Assembly (NCBI GenBank): GCA_910586015.1
Contig: CAJUGJ010000005.1
Span: 1-64,000 of the forward strand
Direction of reading: 5' to 3'
Length of the DNA: 64,000 nucleotides
From: an uncultured Lachnospiraceae bacterium
GTDB taxonomy: Bacteria; Bacillota; Clostridia; Lachnospirales; Lachnospiraceae
Under the pieces are notes generated by a model. The model was not told the origin of the DNA. It searched no databases and saw only the letters and a program-made list of their open reading frames with translations. Numbering within the stretch: the stretch's first letter is position 1; every line of letters begins with the position of its first letter. This document shows, in pieces, positions 17,600 through 27,038 of the stretch. The position numbers were made by a program, and so were the translations under genes.

Positions 17600-18916
17600 T
17601 TAGTTGTTTTTATATCGAAATTTCAGACATATATGAAATATTTCTTCGTTTTGTATTACTTCACAACTTCCATTCATCTCTTTTATCATCATTTTAATAT
17701 TTTGAATACCAATATTGTGACTGTCTGTATTGTTGATTTTACTTTTACAAGTATTTTCAAAAGTAATACACATTTCATCTATAAAATATTCATCCCATAT
17801 TAATACAGTTTTTTGCTTATCTGTATATTTTAAAATATTAGAAGCGATATTATCCAATATCCTTATTAAATATTCTTCATATATATATATCTGTCCTTTT
17901 TTCCATCTTAAATTTGTTTTTATTTTTAATCCCTGTTTTTCTAAATAATAACACATATCTGATAATTCGTCATATAGTGCACTATATAATGAGATATACT
18001 TTGTTGGAATATATCTTTCTTCTAAACTGTACGTGGAATATTTAAGTATTCTATCTGATAAATCTTTCATATATTGAACCTTTTTAACAATTTTATCTAA
18101 ATATTCTTGTCTATGTTCTTTATCTTCATATTTTTCATTTTGTAGAATTTCTGTATACAATAATACTGAAGTAAGAGGGGTACGTAAATCATGAGAAATT
18201 TTTGTTATCATTTCTTGATTTGCTTTTGTTAAACACTCAACTTGTTGTATTTGATTTTTAAAGGAAATTTTCATCATATTTAATCCCTTTGCTAAAGCTG
18301 CAATTTCATCATTTCCTTCCACGTGTACGTCATACTCTAAATTTCCGCCCTCCAAAATTTCGATGTCCTGACTTAACTGATTAATATAAAGAATTTTTTT
18401 GCGGATTCCCAGTATAGTAAGTATTAAAAATAACACAAATGATATAATAATATTAAAAATTAATGCAATCATATATGAATTATAAGAATACATACCCATA
18501 ATAAATACTTGTGCTGTTCCATCACTAAAGTTAATATTATAATAATTATCGGATGAAGCTGGGAAAAAATCATAATCTTCCGATTGTATCTCATCCATAG
18601 AAAAATCAGAAAAATAGATCCATTCATTATTTTTTTTTATCTGTATATAAATAAGTTTTTTATCATTTACCCATTTATCTAATTTATTAAAATCTTTTGA
18701 AGAAACAGCTTGTTCTATTATATATTTCTGTAATTGAGAAATATATTTTTCATTATAGTTGCGTATTAAATTTCGGTTTTCATGATATTTGTCAATCTGT
18801 TGTTCTATTACAAATCTACTGCTTATAAAGAACAATAAACTAATGATACCTGAAAAGAGAAGTATAAGAAACCATTCCAGATAAAGGGATATACTCTTTT
18901 CACCTTTCACTTTCAA
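17600..18916 (-). CDS. Sensor histidine kinase with degenerate ATP-lid motifs
   Basis: A 438-residue membrane kinase. Helices at about 12-33 and 147-170 enclose an extracellular sensor of about 110 residues, followed by HAMP (about 172-225). The phospho-acceptor is H242 in KISHDLRTPLTSV. The ATP-binding domain has the N-box RILDNIASNILKY, but the usual DxGxG G1 box is not visible: the region reads FENTCKSKINNTDSHNIGIQN, with only one G of the G2 box. The enzyme may be weak or may rely on an unusual lid. It overlaps its response regulator gene by 17 bases. The signal is unknown. Confidence 0.85.
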   Translation of the reverse strand: MKVKGEKSISLYLEWFLILLFSGIISLLFFISSRFVIEQQIDKYHENRNLIRNYNEKYISQLQKYIIEQAVSSKDFNKLDKWVNDKKLIYIQIKKNNEWIYFSDFSMDEIQSEDYDFFPASSDNYYNINFSDGTAQVFIMGMYSYNSYMIALIFNIIISFVLFLILTILGIRKKILYINQLSQDIEILEGGNLEYDVHVEGNDEIAALAKGLNMMKISFKNQIQQVECLTKANQEMITKISHDLRTPLTSVLLYTEILQNEKYEDKEHRQEYLDKIVKKVQYMKDLSDRILKYSTYSLEERYIPTKYISLYSALYDELSDMCYYLEKQGLKIKTNLRWKKGQIYIYEEYLIRILDNIASNILKYTDKQKTVLIWDEYFIDEMCITFENTCKSKINNTDSHNIGIQNIKMMIKEMNGSCEVIQNEEIFHICLKFRYKNN

Positions 18917-19616
18917 AACGATACCCCTTTCCCCAAACTGTTTTTATATAAATAGGTTCTTGATCATTTGGTTCTATTTTCATTCTCAGTTTACGAATAT
19001 GCACCATTACTGTGCCATTACAGTTATAAAAATAGGGTTCGTTCCAAATAGATTCATATAGATTTTGTGCAGAAAAGATTTTTCCTTTATTCTGCATCAT
19101 TAAAAGAAGTATATGATATTCAATATCTGTCAATTCTATCGGTTTTCCATTTACAGCAACTTCATTAAATTTTGTATGAATTTGAATCTCTCCGCTTTTA
19201 ATATATTCTGATTTTTGTAAATTTTTTAAATTATCAGATATATTATTATAAACAGTATATCGTCTAATCTGTGCCTTTACTCTTCCAAGAAGTTCTGCAT
19301 AAGAAAATGGTTTTGATAAATAGTCATCTCCTCCTGCCATAAGACCGAGTAATTTGTCTGATTCCTGCGCTTTTGCTGTCAGAAATAAAATAGGTACATA
19401 AGAATTTTTTCTGATTTCTTCACATACCCTAAGTCCAGATATTCCCGGCATCATAATATCTAAAATAACCAAATTGGTATCCTCAGATAGTTTTCCCAGT
19501 CCTATTTTTCCATTTTCTGCTTCACTTACAACAAAACCTTCACTTTCAAGTAATATACGAACTCCTTCTCGAATATCAGCATCATCTTCAATAACCAATA
19601 TCTTTTTTTTATTCAT
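18900..19616 (-). CDS. OmpR/PhoB-family response regulator
   Basis: A 238-residue regulator: receiver domain about 1-118 with DD at 11-12, D53 (ILDIMMPG) and K in YLSKPFS; winged-helix domain about 140-236 with LTDIEYHILLLMMQNK and VHIRKLRMKIE. It is coupled by overlap to the kinase. TTAAGA repeats occur both before its own gene (19678-19693) and before the small gene past the kinase (17546-17584), so it probably activates that gene and its own operon. The repeat differs by one base from the TTAAGG box of the other system, which would keep the two circuits apart. Confidence 0.92.
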   Translation of the reverse strand: MNKKKILVIEDDADIREGVRILLESEGFVVSEAENGKIGLGKLSEDTNLVILDIMMPGISGLRVCEEIRKNSYVPILFLTAKAQESDKLLGLMAGGDDYLSKPFSYAELLGRVKAQIRRYTVYNNISDNLKNLQKSEYIKSGEIQIHTKFNEVAVNGKPIELTDIEYHILLLMMQNKGKIFSAQNLYESIWNEPYFYNCNGTVMVHIRKLRMKIEPNDQEPIYIKTVWGKGYRFESER

Positions 19617-19677
19617 TTTATCTCTCCAATTTTTATATTATTATAAAAATTATTGTTTAAAATTTTATAAATCTATT

Positions 19678-19693
19678 TCTTAAATATTCTTAA
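19678..19693 (-). promoter_or_regulatory. Two TTAAGA repeats upstream of the response regulator
   Basis: TTAAGA occurs twice on the minus strand with a 10-bp period, about 60-75 bases before the regulator start. The same hexamer is repeated four times before the 128-residue gene. The position fits autoregulation; the divergent GNAT gene at 19800 could also respond. Confidence 0.5.
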
Positions 19694-19799
19694 TATATAA
19701 GTATAGAGTAGATGATACAAAATCACAATAGTTTTTAAATTGATTTCTACCATTCTTTACTATATAATAAATTTAAAAATGATTTAGGAGAGAATAGAT

Positions 19800-20699
19800 A
19801 TGAGATTTATAAAAGACTATATGAATAATACTATTTTACGACATAAACTAAATGATTTAACACAGGAAGTTTTTGGATTTAATTTTGAAGACTGGGTTCA
19901 AAACGGATATTATGAAGGAGACTATATACCTTATTCTTATGAAGAAAATGACAGACTGATTGCAAATGTTTCTGTTAATCATATGGAGTTTATACAGAAT
20001 GGACAAAAAAGATATTATATTCAATTAGGAACAGTCATGACAAAAAAAGAATATAGAAAACAAGGATATGCCAAAAGACTGATGGAAAAGGTATTAGAGG
20101 ATTATAAAGAAAACTGTGATGGTATTTATTTATTCGGAAATCTAAGTGCTATAGAATTTTATAATAAAATGGGATTTTTAATAGGGATGCAGTATCGATA
20201 TACATTAAAAGACGATATAAGAGTAATGATACAAGGAAATGCAAAAAAACATAATACAGAAGATTGTTTTAAACAAATAGACACATCAAAACAATTACAG
20301 AAAAACAGATATATGGAAGCAGTAAGATATAGTGTGATCAATACAGCATTGGAACAGAAAAATAAATATGCACTACAAATGTTTTATACTGCTGGAATGG
20401 AGAATGTCTATTATAGTAGTAAATTAGATTGTTATATAGTAATGGAAAGACAGGAAAGTATACTTTATCTTCAAAGTATAATCTGTACAAAAAAAATTCG
20501 TTTAGAAGAAATACTAAGTTATATTCAAGAGGAATATACAAATCTAATCCTTGGATTTACACCTTGTATGGAAGATACTTCTTTATGTATTTCAAAAATT
20601 TATGATGGAGAAGATGATTATAGACTATTTTTTTATGGAGAAAAGTTAAAAGATATTGAAACAGAAAAACTTTATTTTCCAGAACTTTCTCATGCGTAA
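19800..20699 (+). CDS. GNAT-family N-acetyltransferase with C-terminal extension
   Basis: A 299-residue protein whose first half is a GNAT domain: FGFNFEDWVQNGYY near the N-terminus, LGTVMTKKEYRKQGYAKRLM as strand plus acetyl-CoA loop, and NLSAIEFYNKMGF as the last helix. The second half (about 155-299) is a separate domain of unknown function, a layout found in a group of larger Firmicutes GNATs. GGAGAG lies seven bases upstream. The gene is divergent from the second two-component system. Two perfect hairpins follow it. Confidence 0.8.
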   Translation: MRFIKDYMNNTILRHKLNDLTQEVFGFNFEDWVQNGYYEGDYIPYSYEENDRLIANVSVNHMEFIQNGQKRYYIQLGTVMTKKEYRKQGYAKRLMEKVLEDYKENCDGIYLFGNLSAIEFYNKMGFLIGMQYRYTLKDDIRVMIQGNAKKHNTEDCFKQIDTSKQLQKNRYMEAVRYSVINTALEQKNKYALQMFYTAGMENVYYSSKLDCYIVMERQESILYLQSIICTKKIRLEEILSYIQEEYTNLILGFTPCMEDTSLCISKIYDGEDDYRLFFYGEKLKDIETEKLYFPELSHA

Positions 20700-20747
20700 A
20701 AGTAACAGAGTAAATTTATATTCCAATGATTGTAAAAAAATCTTCTG

Positions 20748-20798
20748 TTTTAAAATAATTTTCTGTATATGGTATAAGTTCAGAAAATTATTTTAAAA
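20748..20798 (+). terminator. First of two tandem perfect hairpins
   Basis: Eighteen-base perfect arms (20748-20765 and 20781-20798), AT-rich, 49 bases after the GNAT stop codon. A U-run is lacking but the second hairpin follows at once. Confidence 0.6.
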
Positions 20799-20803
20799 AT
20801 ATT

Positions 20804-20856
20804 GAAAAAGCAAAATATCTAAAAATAATAATAAATTTTTAGATATTTTGCTTTTT
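20804..20856. terminator. Second tandem hairpin, bidirectional terminator
   Basis: About 21-base perfect arms (starting GAAAAAGCAAAATATCT) close a short AT loop and are followed by CGTTTTT. It lies between the convergent GNAT and chemoreceptor genes and could stop both. Confidence 0.8.
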
Positions 20857-20883
20857 CGTTTTTAATAAAAAAATAAAATGAAT

Positions 20884-22701
20884 TTATATCCGAAACTTAC
20901 TAGCCTGTTCATTTTGTCTACGACTCAGTTCTACCAGTCCTTGTGTATCTTCTGTACATTCGCCTATTGTTTGAGATAGAAGTGTCATACTAGCGCTTGT
21001 TTCTTCTGTAGATGCTGCATTTTCTTCCACTACACTAGATAAACTGTTGACAGAATCTGTAACAATTTTTTTAAGAGAATTCAAAATTTCTGTTTGAGTA
21101 CCAATTTCCTTTGTAACACCTTCCACTAGAGTAACTTCTTGATTTAGATGTTGAAATGCTGTTCTAGTTTCACCCAAACATTTTTGCTGTTTTTGTACAT
21201 TACGTGTTACCTCTTGCATTTTGTTTACAGAAATCTCTACATTGTTGATCAATTCTTTTACAATTCCCTCAATCTCTTGTGCATTACCTGAAGATTCCTC
21301 AGAAAGATTTCTAATTTCCTCTGCTACAACAGCAAAACCTCTTCCAGCTTCTCCAGCTCTAGCAGCCTCGATACTAGCATTTAATGAAAGCAGATTAGTC
21401 TGAGCGGCAAGTCCTTTGATAATTTCTATAGCCTTATTAATATTAGTGGCAGAATCATTGTTCTTATTTGTCTGTTCAGAGACAATATCAATTGTTTCGA
21501 TCGTAGTTTTGGTAATTCGTTCTAATTCTTTAATACTTTCAGAAGCACCTGTTGAATGTTGTGTCATTACAGATACAGCTTCTTCTAATTTATGTACACC
21601 ATTCTTTTCAATTTCAATGACATCGCCTAACTCTGCAATCTTTTTATTCACGGTCTCTGTTTCACTGGCTTGGTTAGTGACACCTTTTGCAAGATCTTCA
21701 ATAGCTTGATTTGTATTTCGAATTCCTTCCGAAATATATCCGAATTTTTCACTAAAATTTTCACTGCTCTGGTTGAGAGTTTCTCCAGTGTGGATCATAC
21801 TTCCAAGCATACTTGCTAATGATTGTCTAACATTTTCTAGTGAACGTGACATCTCTCCGATTTCATTGGCTCGTCTTAATAAAGCAGGACTGACAGTAAA
21901 ACTTAGATCCCCCATAGCTGCCTGACGAAGATTACCTTCCACAAGTTTAATACCTTTGGTAATCCTTAATCCACTTATAGCAGATATACCCAATGCTGCA
22001 ATTAACATGATAACTGCCGCAATACCATAGATTTTAAGCATATTTGAAAATTCTTCATGAATATATATTTTTCTGCTATCTATCTTTTCATTCATTTCAT
22101 CCACATAATTTCCAGTAGCAACTGCCCATCCCCAAGGCTTAAACATATTCGAATAGGCAATTTTAGGTGCAACTGTTACACCATCTGATTTAGTAAAATA
22201 AAATTCGTTATATCCGCCTCCAGCTTCCGCAGCAGATACAATATTTTGTGTAACTGTAACTCCATTCTGATCAGTGAGAGCATATCGGTTAGTACCTTCT
22301 TGTTCTGTTAGGATTGGGTGCATGACTAGAGTATAATCTGCTCCATCTATCCAAATATAGCCTGAAGCATCATCTCGATAGCGCATAGCACGAACGGCTT
22401 CTGCAGCCATTTTTTTGGCTTCTTCTTCTGTTAATTCACCATTCTGACTTCGATCATAATAGCTTTGTATCACAGCGATTGCTCCCTGTACTTGAGATTT
22501 AATTTCCATTGAATAGCCGTCTGTCATGGATTCTTCATAGACTTCAACAGATTCATCCATCGACTGCCTTAAATAATAGACGCCTAAACATGCTAATCCA
22601 ATTGTAGGGATAGAAACCATAATACAGATGATTGAAATTAACATAAACGTCAAACTCCGAAATCCTTTTGTCTTTTGTGTTCCAGTTGTTTTTTTCTCCA
22701 T
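20884..22701 (-). CDS. Methyl-accepting chemotaxis protein with single Cache sensor
   Basis: A 605-residue chemoreceptor. A helix at about 15-37 precedes an sCache_2-type extracellular domain (about 45-205) with the characteristic DDASGYIWI, HPILTEQEG and FKPWGWAVATGNYVDE segments. A second helix at about 218-240 leads to HAMP (about 240-295) and the signalling domain. The tip is AAQTNLLSLNASIEAARAG followed by GRGFAVVAEEIR, a complete CheA/CheW-binding site. This sensor class often binds small organic acids. AAGGTGAG precedes the ATG and a strong promoter lies upstream. No other chemotaxis gene is nearby. Confidence 0.93.
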   Translation of the reverse strand: MEKKTTGTQKTKGFRSLTFMLISIICIMVSIPTIGLACLGVYYLRQSMDESVEVYEESMTDGYSMEIKSQVQGAIAVIQSYYDRSQNGELTEEEAKKMAAEAVRAMRYRDDASGYIWIDGADYTLVMHPILTEQEGTNRYALTDQNGVTVTQNIVSAAEAGGGYNEFYFTKSDGVTVAPKIAYSNMFKPWGWAVATGNYVDEMNEKIDSRKIYIHEEFSNMLKIYGIAAVIMLIAALGISAISGLRITKGIKLVEGNLRQAAMGDLSFTVSPALLRRANEIGEMSRSLENVRQSLASMLGSMIHTGETLNQSSENFSEKFGYISEGIRNTNQAIEDLAKGVTNQASETETVNKKIAELGDVIEIEKNGVHKLEEAVSVMTQHSTGASESIKELERITKTTIETIDIVSEQTNKNNDSATNINKAIEIIKGLAAQTNLLSLNASIEAARAGEAGRGFAVVAEEIRNLSEESSGNAQEIEGIVKELINNVEISVNKMQEVTRNVQKQQKCLGETRTAFQHLNQEVTLVEGVTKEIGTQTEILNSLKKIVTDSVNSLSSVVEENAASTEETSASMTLLSQTIGECTEDTQGLVELSRRQNEQASKFRI

Positions 22702-22748
22702 GTAAGCCCCTCACCTTCAGAATGTATTTATTATATATTGATAGTTTT

Positions 22749-22776
22749 ATTATACACCTTTCTGAATTGAAGTCAA
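22749..22776 (-). promoter_or_regulatory. Probable sigma-A promoter of the chemoreceptor gene
   Basis: On the minus strand TTGACT (22771-22776) and TATAAT (22749-22754) are 16 bases apart, about 48 bases before the ATG. No sigma-D-type motility promoter was obvious. Confidence 0.6.
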
Positions 22777-22870
22777 CAAAATTCATAGTTACTGATATTA
22801 TAAATCTTTTTCCATGTTTTCTGGATTAAGTATTTTTAATAACTTTTTTGGTTAATAAATATTATTAGAT

Positions 22871-24610
22871 TCAAGAAAACTGGCTGTTATAAAGAGCTGC
22901 ATATTTTCCATTCTTATTCATCAATTCGTCATGATTTCCTATTTCTTTAATATTTCCATCTTCCATATATAAAATCATATCCGCATCACGAATCGTAGAT
23001 AAACGATGAGCAATTACAAAACTGGTACGCCCTTTCATAAGTTGTGTCATAGCTTTCTGAATTAATACTTCGGTATGTGTATCCACATTGCTGGTTGCTT
23101 CATCTAAAATCATAATCTCTGGATCAGAAGCAATAGCACGAGCAATAGTAAGAAGTTGTCGTTCTCCTTGTGAAATATTTTCTGCACCTTTTGTCAACAT
23201 CATATTATATCCTCCGGGAAGTGTTTTGATAAAGTCATGAGCACAAGCAGATTTTGCCGAAGCAATAATTTTGTTTTTATCCATATATTCTTGTGCATAT
23301 CCCAGATTTTCTGCAATCGTTCCCTCAAAAAGCCACGTATCCTGTAAGACCATTCCAAATCGACTGCGTAGTTCTTCCCTTGATATATTGTGAATATCTA
23401 CTCCATCTACTATAATAGAACCACCATTGATTTCATAAAAGCGCATCAGTAAGTTGACTAAAGTTGTTTTACCTGCACCAGTAGGGCCTACAATAGCTAC
23501 TTTTTGACCAGATTTTATTGTTAAATTTACATCCTCCATCAATATATGATCAGGAGTATAACCAAATCGTACATTTTGAAATGTCACACTGCCAGAACGA
23601 TCTTTTGGGATCACACAGTTTTTTATATCTGGTAATTCTTCTTCAGCATCTAGTAAAGTAAAAATTCGGTTTCCTGCGGCTTTGGCTGCACCAAAACTAC
23701 CAGCCATACCAGCCAGAGAAGAAAAAGGTTCGGCAAATCGGCGTGTATATTCAAGCATTGCCTGTACATTTCCAACTGTAATCCATCCTCCAATAGCACG
23801 AAGACACCCTATTGCTGCACAAAGTACATAACCTATATCATTTACTAATGTAGTAATAGGACTAACTGTACCTGCGGTAGTTTCTGCTTTATAGGAACTA
23901 CTTTTTAATTCTTCATTTAGTGTATAAAATTTTAGTTTTGCCCTTTCCTGATAATTAAAGGACTGAACAATCTGTTGACCATTGTACATTTCTTCAATAT
24001 AACCATTTAACTGTCCGAGTAATTCCTGTTGTTTGCTATAATGTCTGCCTCCAGATTTCATCACCCCAGCTGCACTAAGTAAAGATAGAGGTACTATAAT
24101 AACAGGAATTAAAGTTAGTTTTGGACTGATTGTAAGCATCATTAAAAGGATTCCGATTGCTGTAATTACCTGTGTAACAATAGAGGTCAAATTTTGACTT
24201 ACCGTGTTATTGATTGTATCCACATCATTCGTAATAATACTAAGAATATCGCCATGTGTATGTGTATCATAATAATTTAGTTTCAGTCTGTGCATTTTCT
24301 TATCAATATCACTTCTAATTTCTCGCATAACATTTGCAGTTATCTTTGCCATATAAAATCCCTGCAAGAATGAGAAGAGCTGGGAGATTAGATAGAGACA
24401 TACTAAAATAGCAAGCAGCCAAAGAATAGTTTCCCAATAAAATATACCATCTTTTATACTAGCAAATAGAGTTGTTGTAACCTTACCAATAATAAATGGA
24501 GCCATAACAGTAAAAATAGTACTGATAGAGGCAAATAGAAAAACAAAAAATAGTCGCAACCGATATGCCTTTAGATAGCCTAAAAGCCGTTTAAATACGG
24601 ATTTATTCAT
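22871..24610 (-). CDS. ABC exporter subunit (permease-ATPase fusion), catalytic partner
   Basis: A 579-residue half-transporter: six membrane helices (about 1-310) then an ATPase domain. The Walker A is GPTGAGKTT, the signature is the altered ISQGERQLL, the Walker B is EIMILDEATSNVD with the catalytic Glu, and the switch His is in VIAHRLSTIRD. It starts one base after the other half-transporter gene, and together they should form a heterodimeric multidrug or lipid exporter of the TM287/288 or BmrCD type. It is the last gene of a four-gene operon (GNAT, CmpB-like protein, two half-transporters) divergent from a MerR regulator. Substrate unknown. Confidence 0.92.
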   Translation of the reverse strand: MNKSVFKRLLGYLKAYRLRLFFVFLFASISTIFTVMAPFIIGKVTTTLFASIKDGIFYWETILWLLAILVCLYLISQLFSFLQGFYMAKITANVMREIRSDIDKKMHRLKLNYYDTHTHGDILSIITNDVDTINNTVSQNLTSIVTQVITAIGILLMMLTISPKLTLIPVIIVPLSLLSAAGVMKSGGRHYSKQQELLGQLNGYIEEMYNGQQIVQSFNYQERAKLKFYTLNEELKSSSYKAETTAGTVSPITTLVNDIGYVLCAAIGCLRAIGGWITVGNVQAMLEYTRRFAEPFSSLAGMAGSFGAAKAAGNRIFTLLDAEEELPDIKNCVIPKDRSGSVTFQNVRFGYTPDHILMEDVNLTIKSGQKVAIVGPTGAGKTTLVNLLMRFYEINGGSIIVDGVDIHNISREELRSRFGMVLQDTWLFEGTIAENLGYAQEYMDKNKIIASAKSACAHDFIKTLPGGYNMMLTKGAENISQGERQLLTIARAIASDPEIMILDEATSNVDTHTEVLIQKAMTQLMKGRTSFVIAHRLSTIRDADMILYMEDGNIKEIGNHDELMNKNGKYAALYNSQFS

Positions 24611-24611
24611 A

Positions 24612-26336
24612 TTAGAGTGCCTCCTTTCCTAACTGTATTTCTGCAATTTCACGGTATAGTGGACAAGTTTTCAAAAGATCTTTATGTGTTCCTTGTCCTA
24701 CAACTGTTCCATCATCTATAACTAAAATACGATCTGCATCTAAAATGGTACTTATTCGTTGTGCTACCATAATAACAGTTGCGTCTCCTATAAAGGCTTT
24801 TAAATTTTTACGAAGGGTCTGATCCGTTTTCATATCTAAGGCGGAAAAACTATCATCAAATATATAAATTTCTGGTTTTTTCATAACAGCTCTTGCAATT
24901 GCCATACGCTGACGCTGTCCTCCAGAAAGATTTGTGCCTCCCTGTGCGATAGGATCATGATATCCATTTTTCTTTTTCAGAATAAATTCCTCGGCACAGG
25001 CAACTTGTGCCGCTTCTTTCCAGTCCTGTTTTGTTCCTGTTTCCTTTCCAAAATTTAAATTAGAAGCAATATCCCCTGAAAATAAGATATTTTTTTGGGG
25101 AACATATCCAATAAGAGAACGAAGATCTTCTACAATATATTCTTTTGCATTTATACCATCAATCAAGACTTCACCAAATAAAGGATCATATAGACGTGGA
25201 ATCAGTTTTAAAATACTAGATTTTCCTCGACCTGTCCCTCCAATAATAGCAGTAATCTCTCCGGGATGTGTTTCAAAACTGATATCTTTTAAAATTGGTT
25301 CTTGTGCACCGGGATATGCAAAGGTTACATGACGAAATTCTACTGTAGAATGAAGAGTACGATTTTCCAGAGAAAACCTTCCATTTTTAATACTTGTTTC
25401 TGTATTTAATACTTCTGCAATTCGTTTGGAACAAGCATATGTAGTTGGAAACATCATGATAACAAGAGCAAGCATCATGACAGACATCAAAACCATACTG
25501 ATATATTGACTGTTTGCAACTAATGAACCAACTTCCATCGCCCCTGTTTCTACATAGTGGGCTCCAAGTCCCAAAACTGCTGCTGTGGTTACACCAAAGA
25601 TCACATTGATAACAGGCATCAAAAGACTTGTAATTCGCCCTGATACCATTGCAGTAGAAGAATAATCCGTATTGACTTCTTCAAAACGTTGACTTTCCGC
25701 TTTTTGCTTATTAAAAGCCCGAATAACACGAACACCCTCTAAAGATTCTAAGAAGAGCTGATTGATTTTGTCTAGTTTTTTTCTGAGTTTGACAGAATAA
25801 CGTGATGCAAATATAACAACAATACTACACCCGATTAATAATATTGGAATCGCAACACTTAGTACAGAACTGACCTGTCCACCAGTTGCCGCAGAGAAAA
25901 CAAGTCCTGCTACAGCCATCATAGGTGCAAGAATACCAATACGCAAAAACATAGTAAGAAAATTTTGTACATTGGTGATATCCGATGTACTTCGTGTAAC
26001 TAAACTAGCAGTACCAAAACAGTCAAGTTCTGCTGCGGAAAAAGTTTGCACTTTTTCAAAAACCTGACTACGTAGTTGGGCGGAAAAGTCAGTGGAAATA
26101 CGAGAAGCTATCCGAACGGATAAAAAATTAATGGTACAGGAAAGGACTGTAATAACTGCCATAATAACAGCGAGTATTAAAATTGTATGTTTCGAAGAAT
26201 TTGTTACACCACCATTGATCATCTGAGCTAGCAGAGAAGGCAACATCATTTCTCCAACTGCTGCTACTAAAATCAAAATGGATAACAAAAAAATCTGGCT
26301 TCCTTTCAGTTTTATTTTTGAAAAAATTGTTTTCAT
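24612..26336 (-). CDS. ABC exporter subunit (permease-ATPase fusion), degenerate-site partner
   Basis: A 574-residue half-transporter with an N-terminal six-helix domain and a C-terminal ATPase. The Walker A is GGTGRGKSS, the signature LSGGQRQRMAIARA is canonical, but the Walker B reads EIYIFDDSFSALD with Asp in place of the catalytic Glu, and the switch position is AQRIST without His. That is the usual signature of the non-hydrolysing subunit in heterodimeric exporters, and the neighbouring gene supplies the complementary features. It starts 32 bases after the CmpB-like gene. The operon is probably controlled by the divergent MerR protein, consistent with drug-inducible efflux. Confidence 0.92.
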   Translation of the reverse strand: MKTIFSKIKLKGSQIFLLSILILVAAVGEMMLPSLLAQMINGGVTNSSKHTILILAVIMAVITVLSCTINFLSVRIASRISTDFSAQLRSQVFEKVQTFSAAELDCFGTASLVTRSTSDITNVQNFLTMFLRIGILAPMMAVAGLVFSAATGGQVSSVLSVAIPILLIGCSIVVIFASRYSVKLRKKLDKINQLFLESLEGVRVIRAFNKQKAESQRFEEVNTDYSSTAMVSGRITSLLMPVINVIFGVTTAAVLGLGAHYVETGAMEVGSLVANSQYISMVLMSVMMLALVIMMFPTTYACSKRIAEVLNTETSIKNGRFSLENRTLHSTVEFRHVTFAYPGAQEPILKDISFETHPGEITAIIGGTGRGKSSILKLIPRLYDPLFGEVLIDGINAKEYIVEDLRSLIGYVPQKNILFSGDIASNLNFGKETGTKQDWKEAAQVACAEEFILKKKNGYHDPIAQGGTNLSGGQRQRMAIARAVMKKPEIYIFDDSFSALDMKTDQTLRKNLKAFIGDATVIMVAQRISTILDADRILVIDDGTVVGQGTHKDLLKTCPLYREIAEIQLGKEAL

Positions 26337-26368
26337 ATATAAACTCCTTTGTTATACTGATTTTTAAA

Positions 26369-27025
26369 TTAATTTAAAAAACTCCATTCACAAAAACGAT
26401 TAGACATAAAAGTATCATCATATGTCCGATCAATAAATTGTTCAAACGTATTTTGTGCAGGTATATCAAAATGACGATCTTTCCAGCGAATAATAGAAAC
26501 AGAAGTAAGTAAAAAATTAACTATCATAAATACTGTAAGCATATAACAGGCTACTTTCCATTTACTAGACTCCATTTTTTTAAGAACTTTCTCAATAGAT
26601 GGAGCAAAATAAGAAAATGCAGTTCCAACAAATCCCCATAAAATTGTCATTTGTAAACTGACATATCCTCTAAAATTCAAAAAATGGTCTGTATAGTTCC
26701 ATGCCCTCATATGAAGTCCAAATTCTAAAATGTACCCACCGAGTAATTCTATTGTAAAACCAATAATACAATAGATAAGAAATTGCAGATATTTATTCTT
26801 GTGACACAATATAACATGACATACATAAAATCCAGCAGCACCAAATCCGTATAGTATACAGAAAGGTCCCCAAATGGAAACGACATGTGTTTCCCAGTTC
26901 CCATAACGAAAGTAGCAAAAAAGTCCTTCTAAAATAACACCCAATAAACTTCCTATCATAAAGAGCCAAAAAAGTTTCAGATAAGAAATATGGATTTTAG
27001 ATTGTTGTTGTATGTTTCTACTCAT
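26369..27025 (-). CDS. CmpB-like putative ABC-transporter-associated membrane protein
   Basis: A 218-residue membrane protein with about five helices. The segments GSLLGVILEGLFCYF, SIWGPFCILYGFGA and IIGFTIELLGGYILE match, as I remember, the ABC_trans_CmpB (formerly DUF1113) family, which is common in Clostridia and often has no attached ATPase. Here it sits 32 bases upstream of two half-transporter genes and 13 bases downstream of a GNAT gene, so it may be an accessory part of that exporter module. No catalytic residues are visible. The biochemical role of the family is not established. Confidence 0.78.
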   Translation of the reverse strand: MSRNIQQQSKIHISYLKLFWLFMIGSLLGVILEGLFCYFRYGNWETHVVSIWGPFCILYGFGAAGFYVCHVILCHKNKYLQFLIYCIIGFTIELLGGYILEFGLHMRAWNYTDHFLNFRGYVSLQMTILWGFVGTAFSYFAPSIEKVLKKMESSKWKVACYMLTVFMIVNFLLTSVSIIRWKDRHFDIPAQNTFEQFIDRTYDDTFMSNRFCEWSFLN

Positions 27026-27038
27026 GATTCCTCCAATC

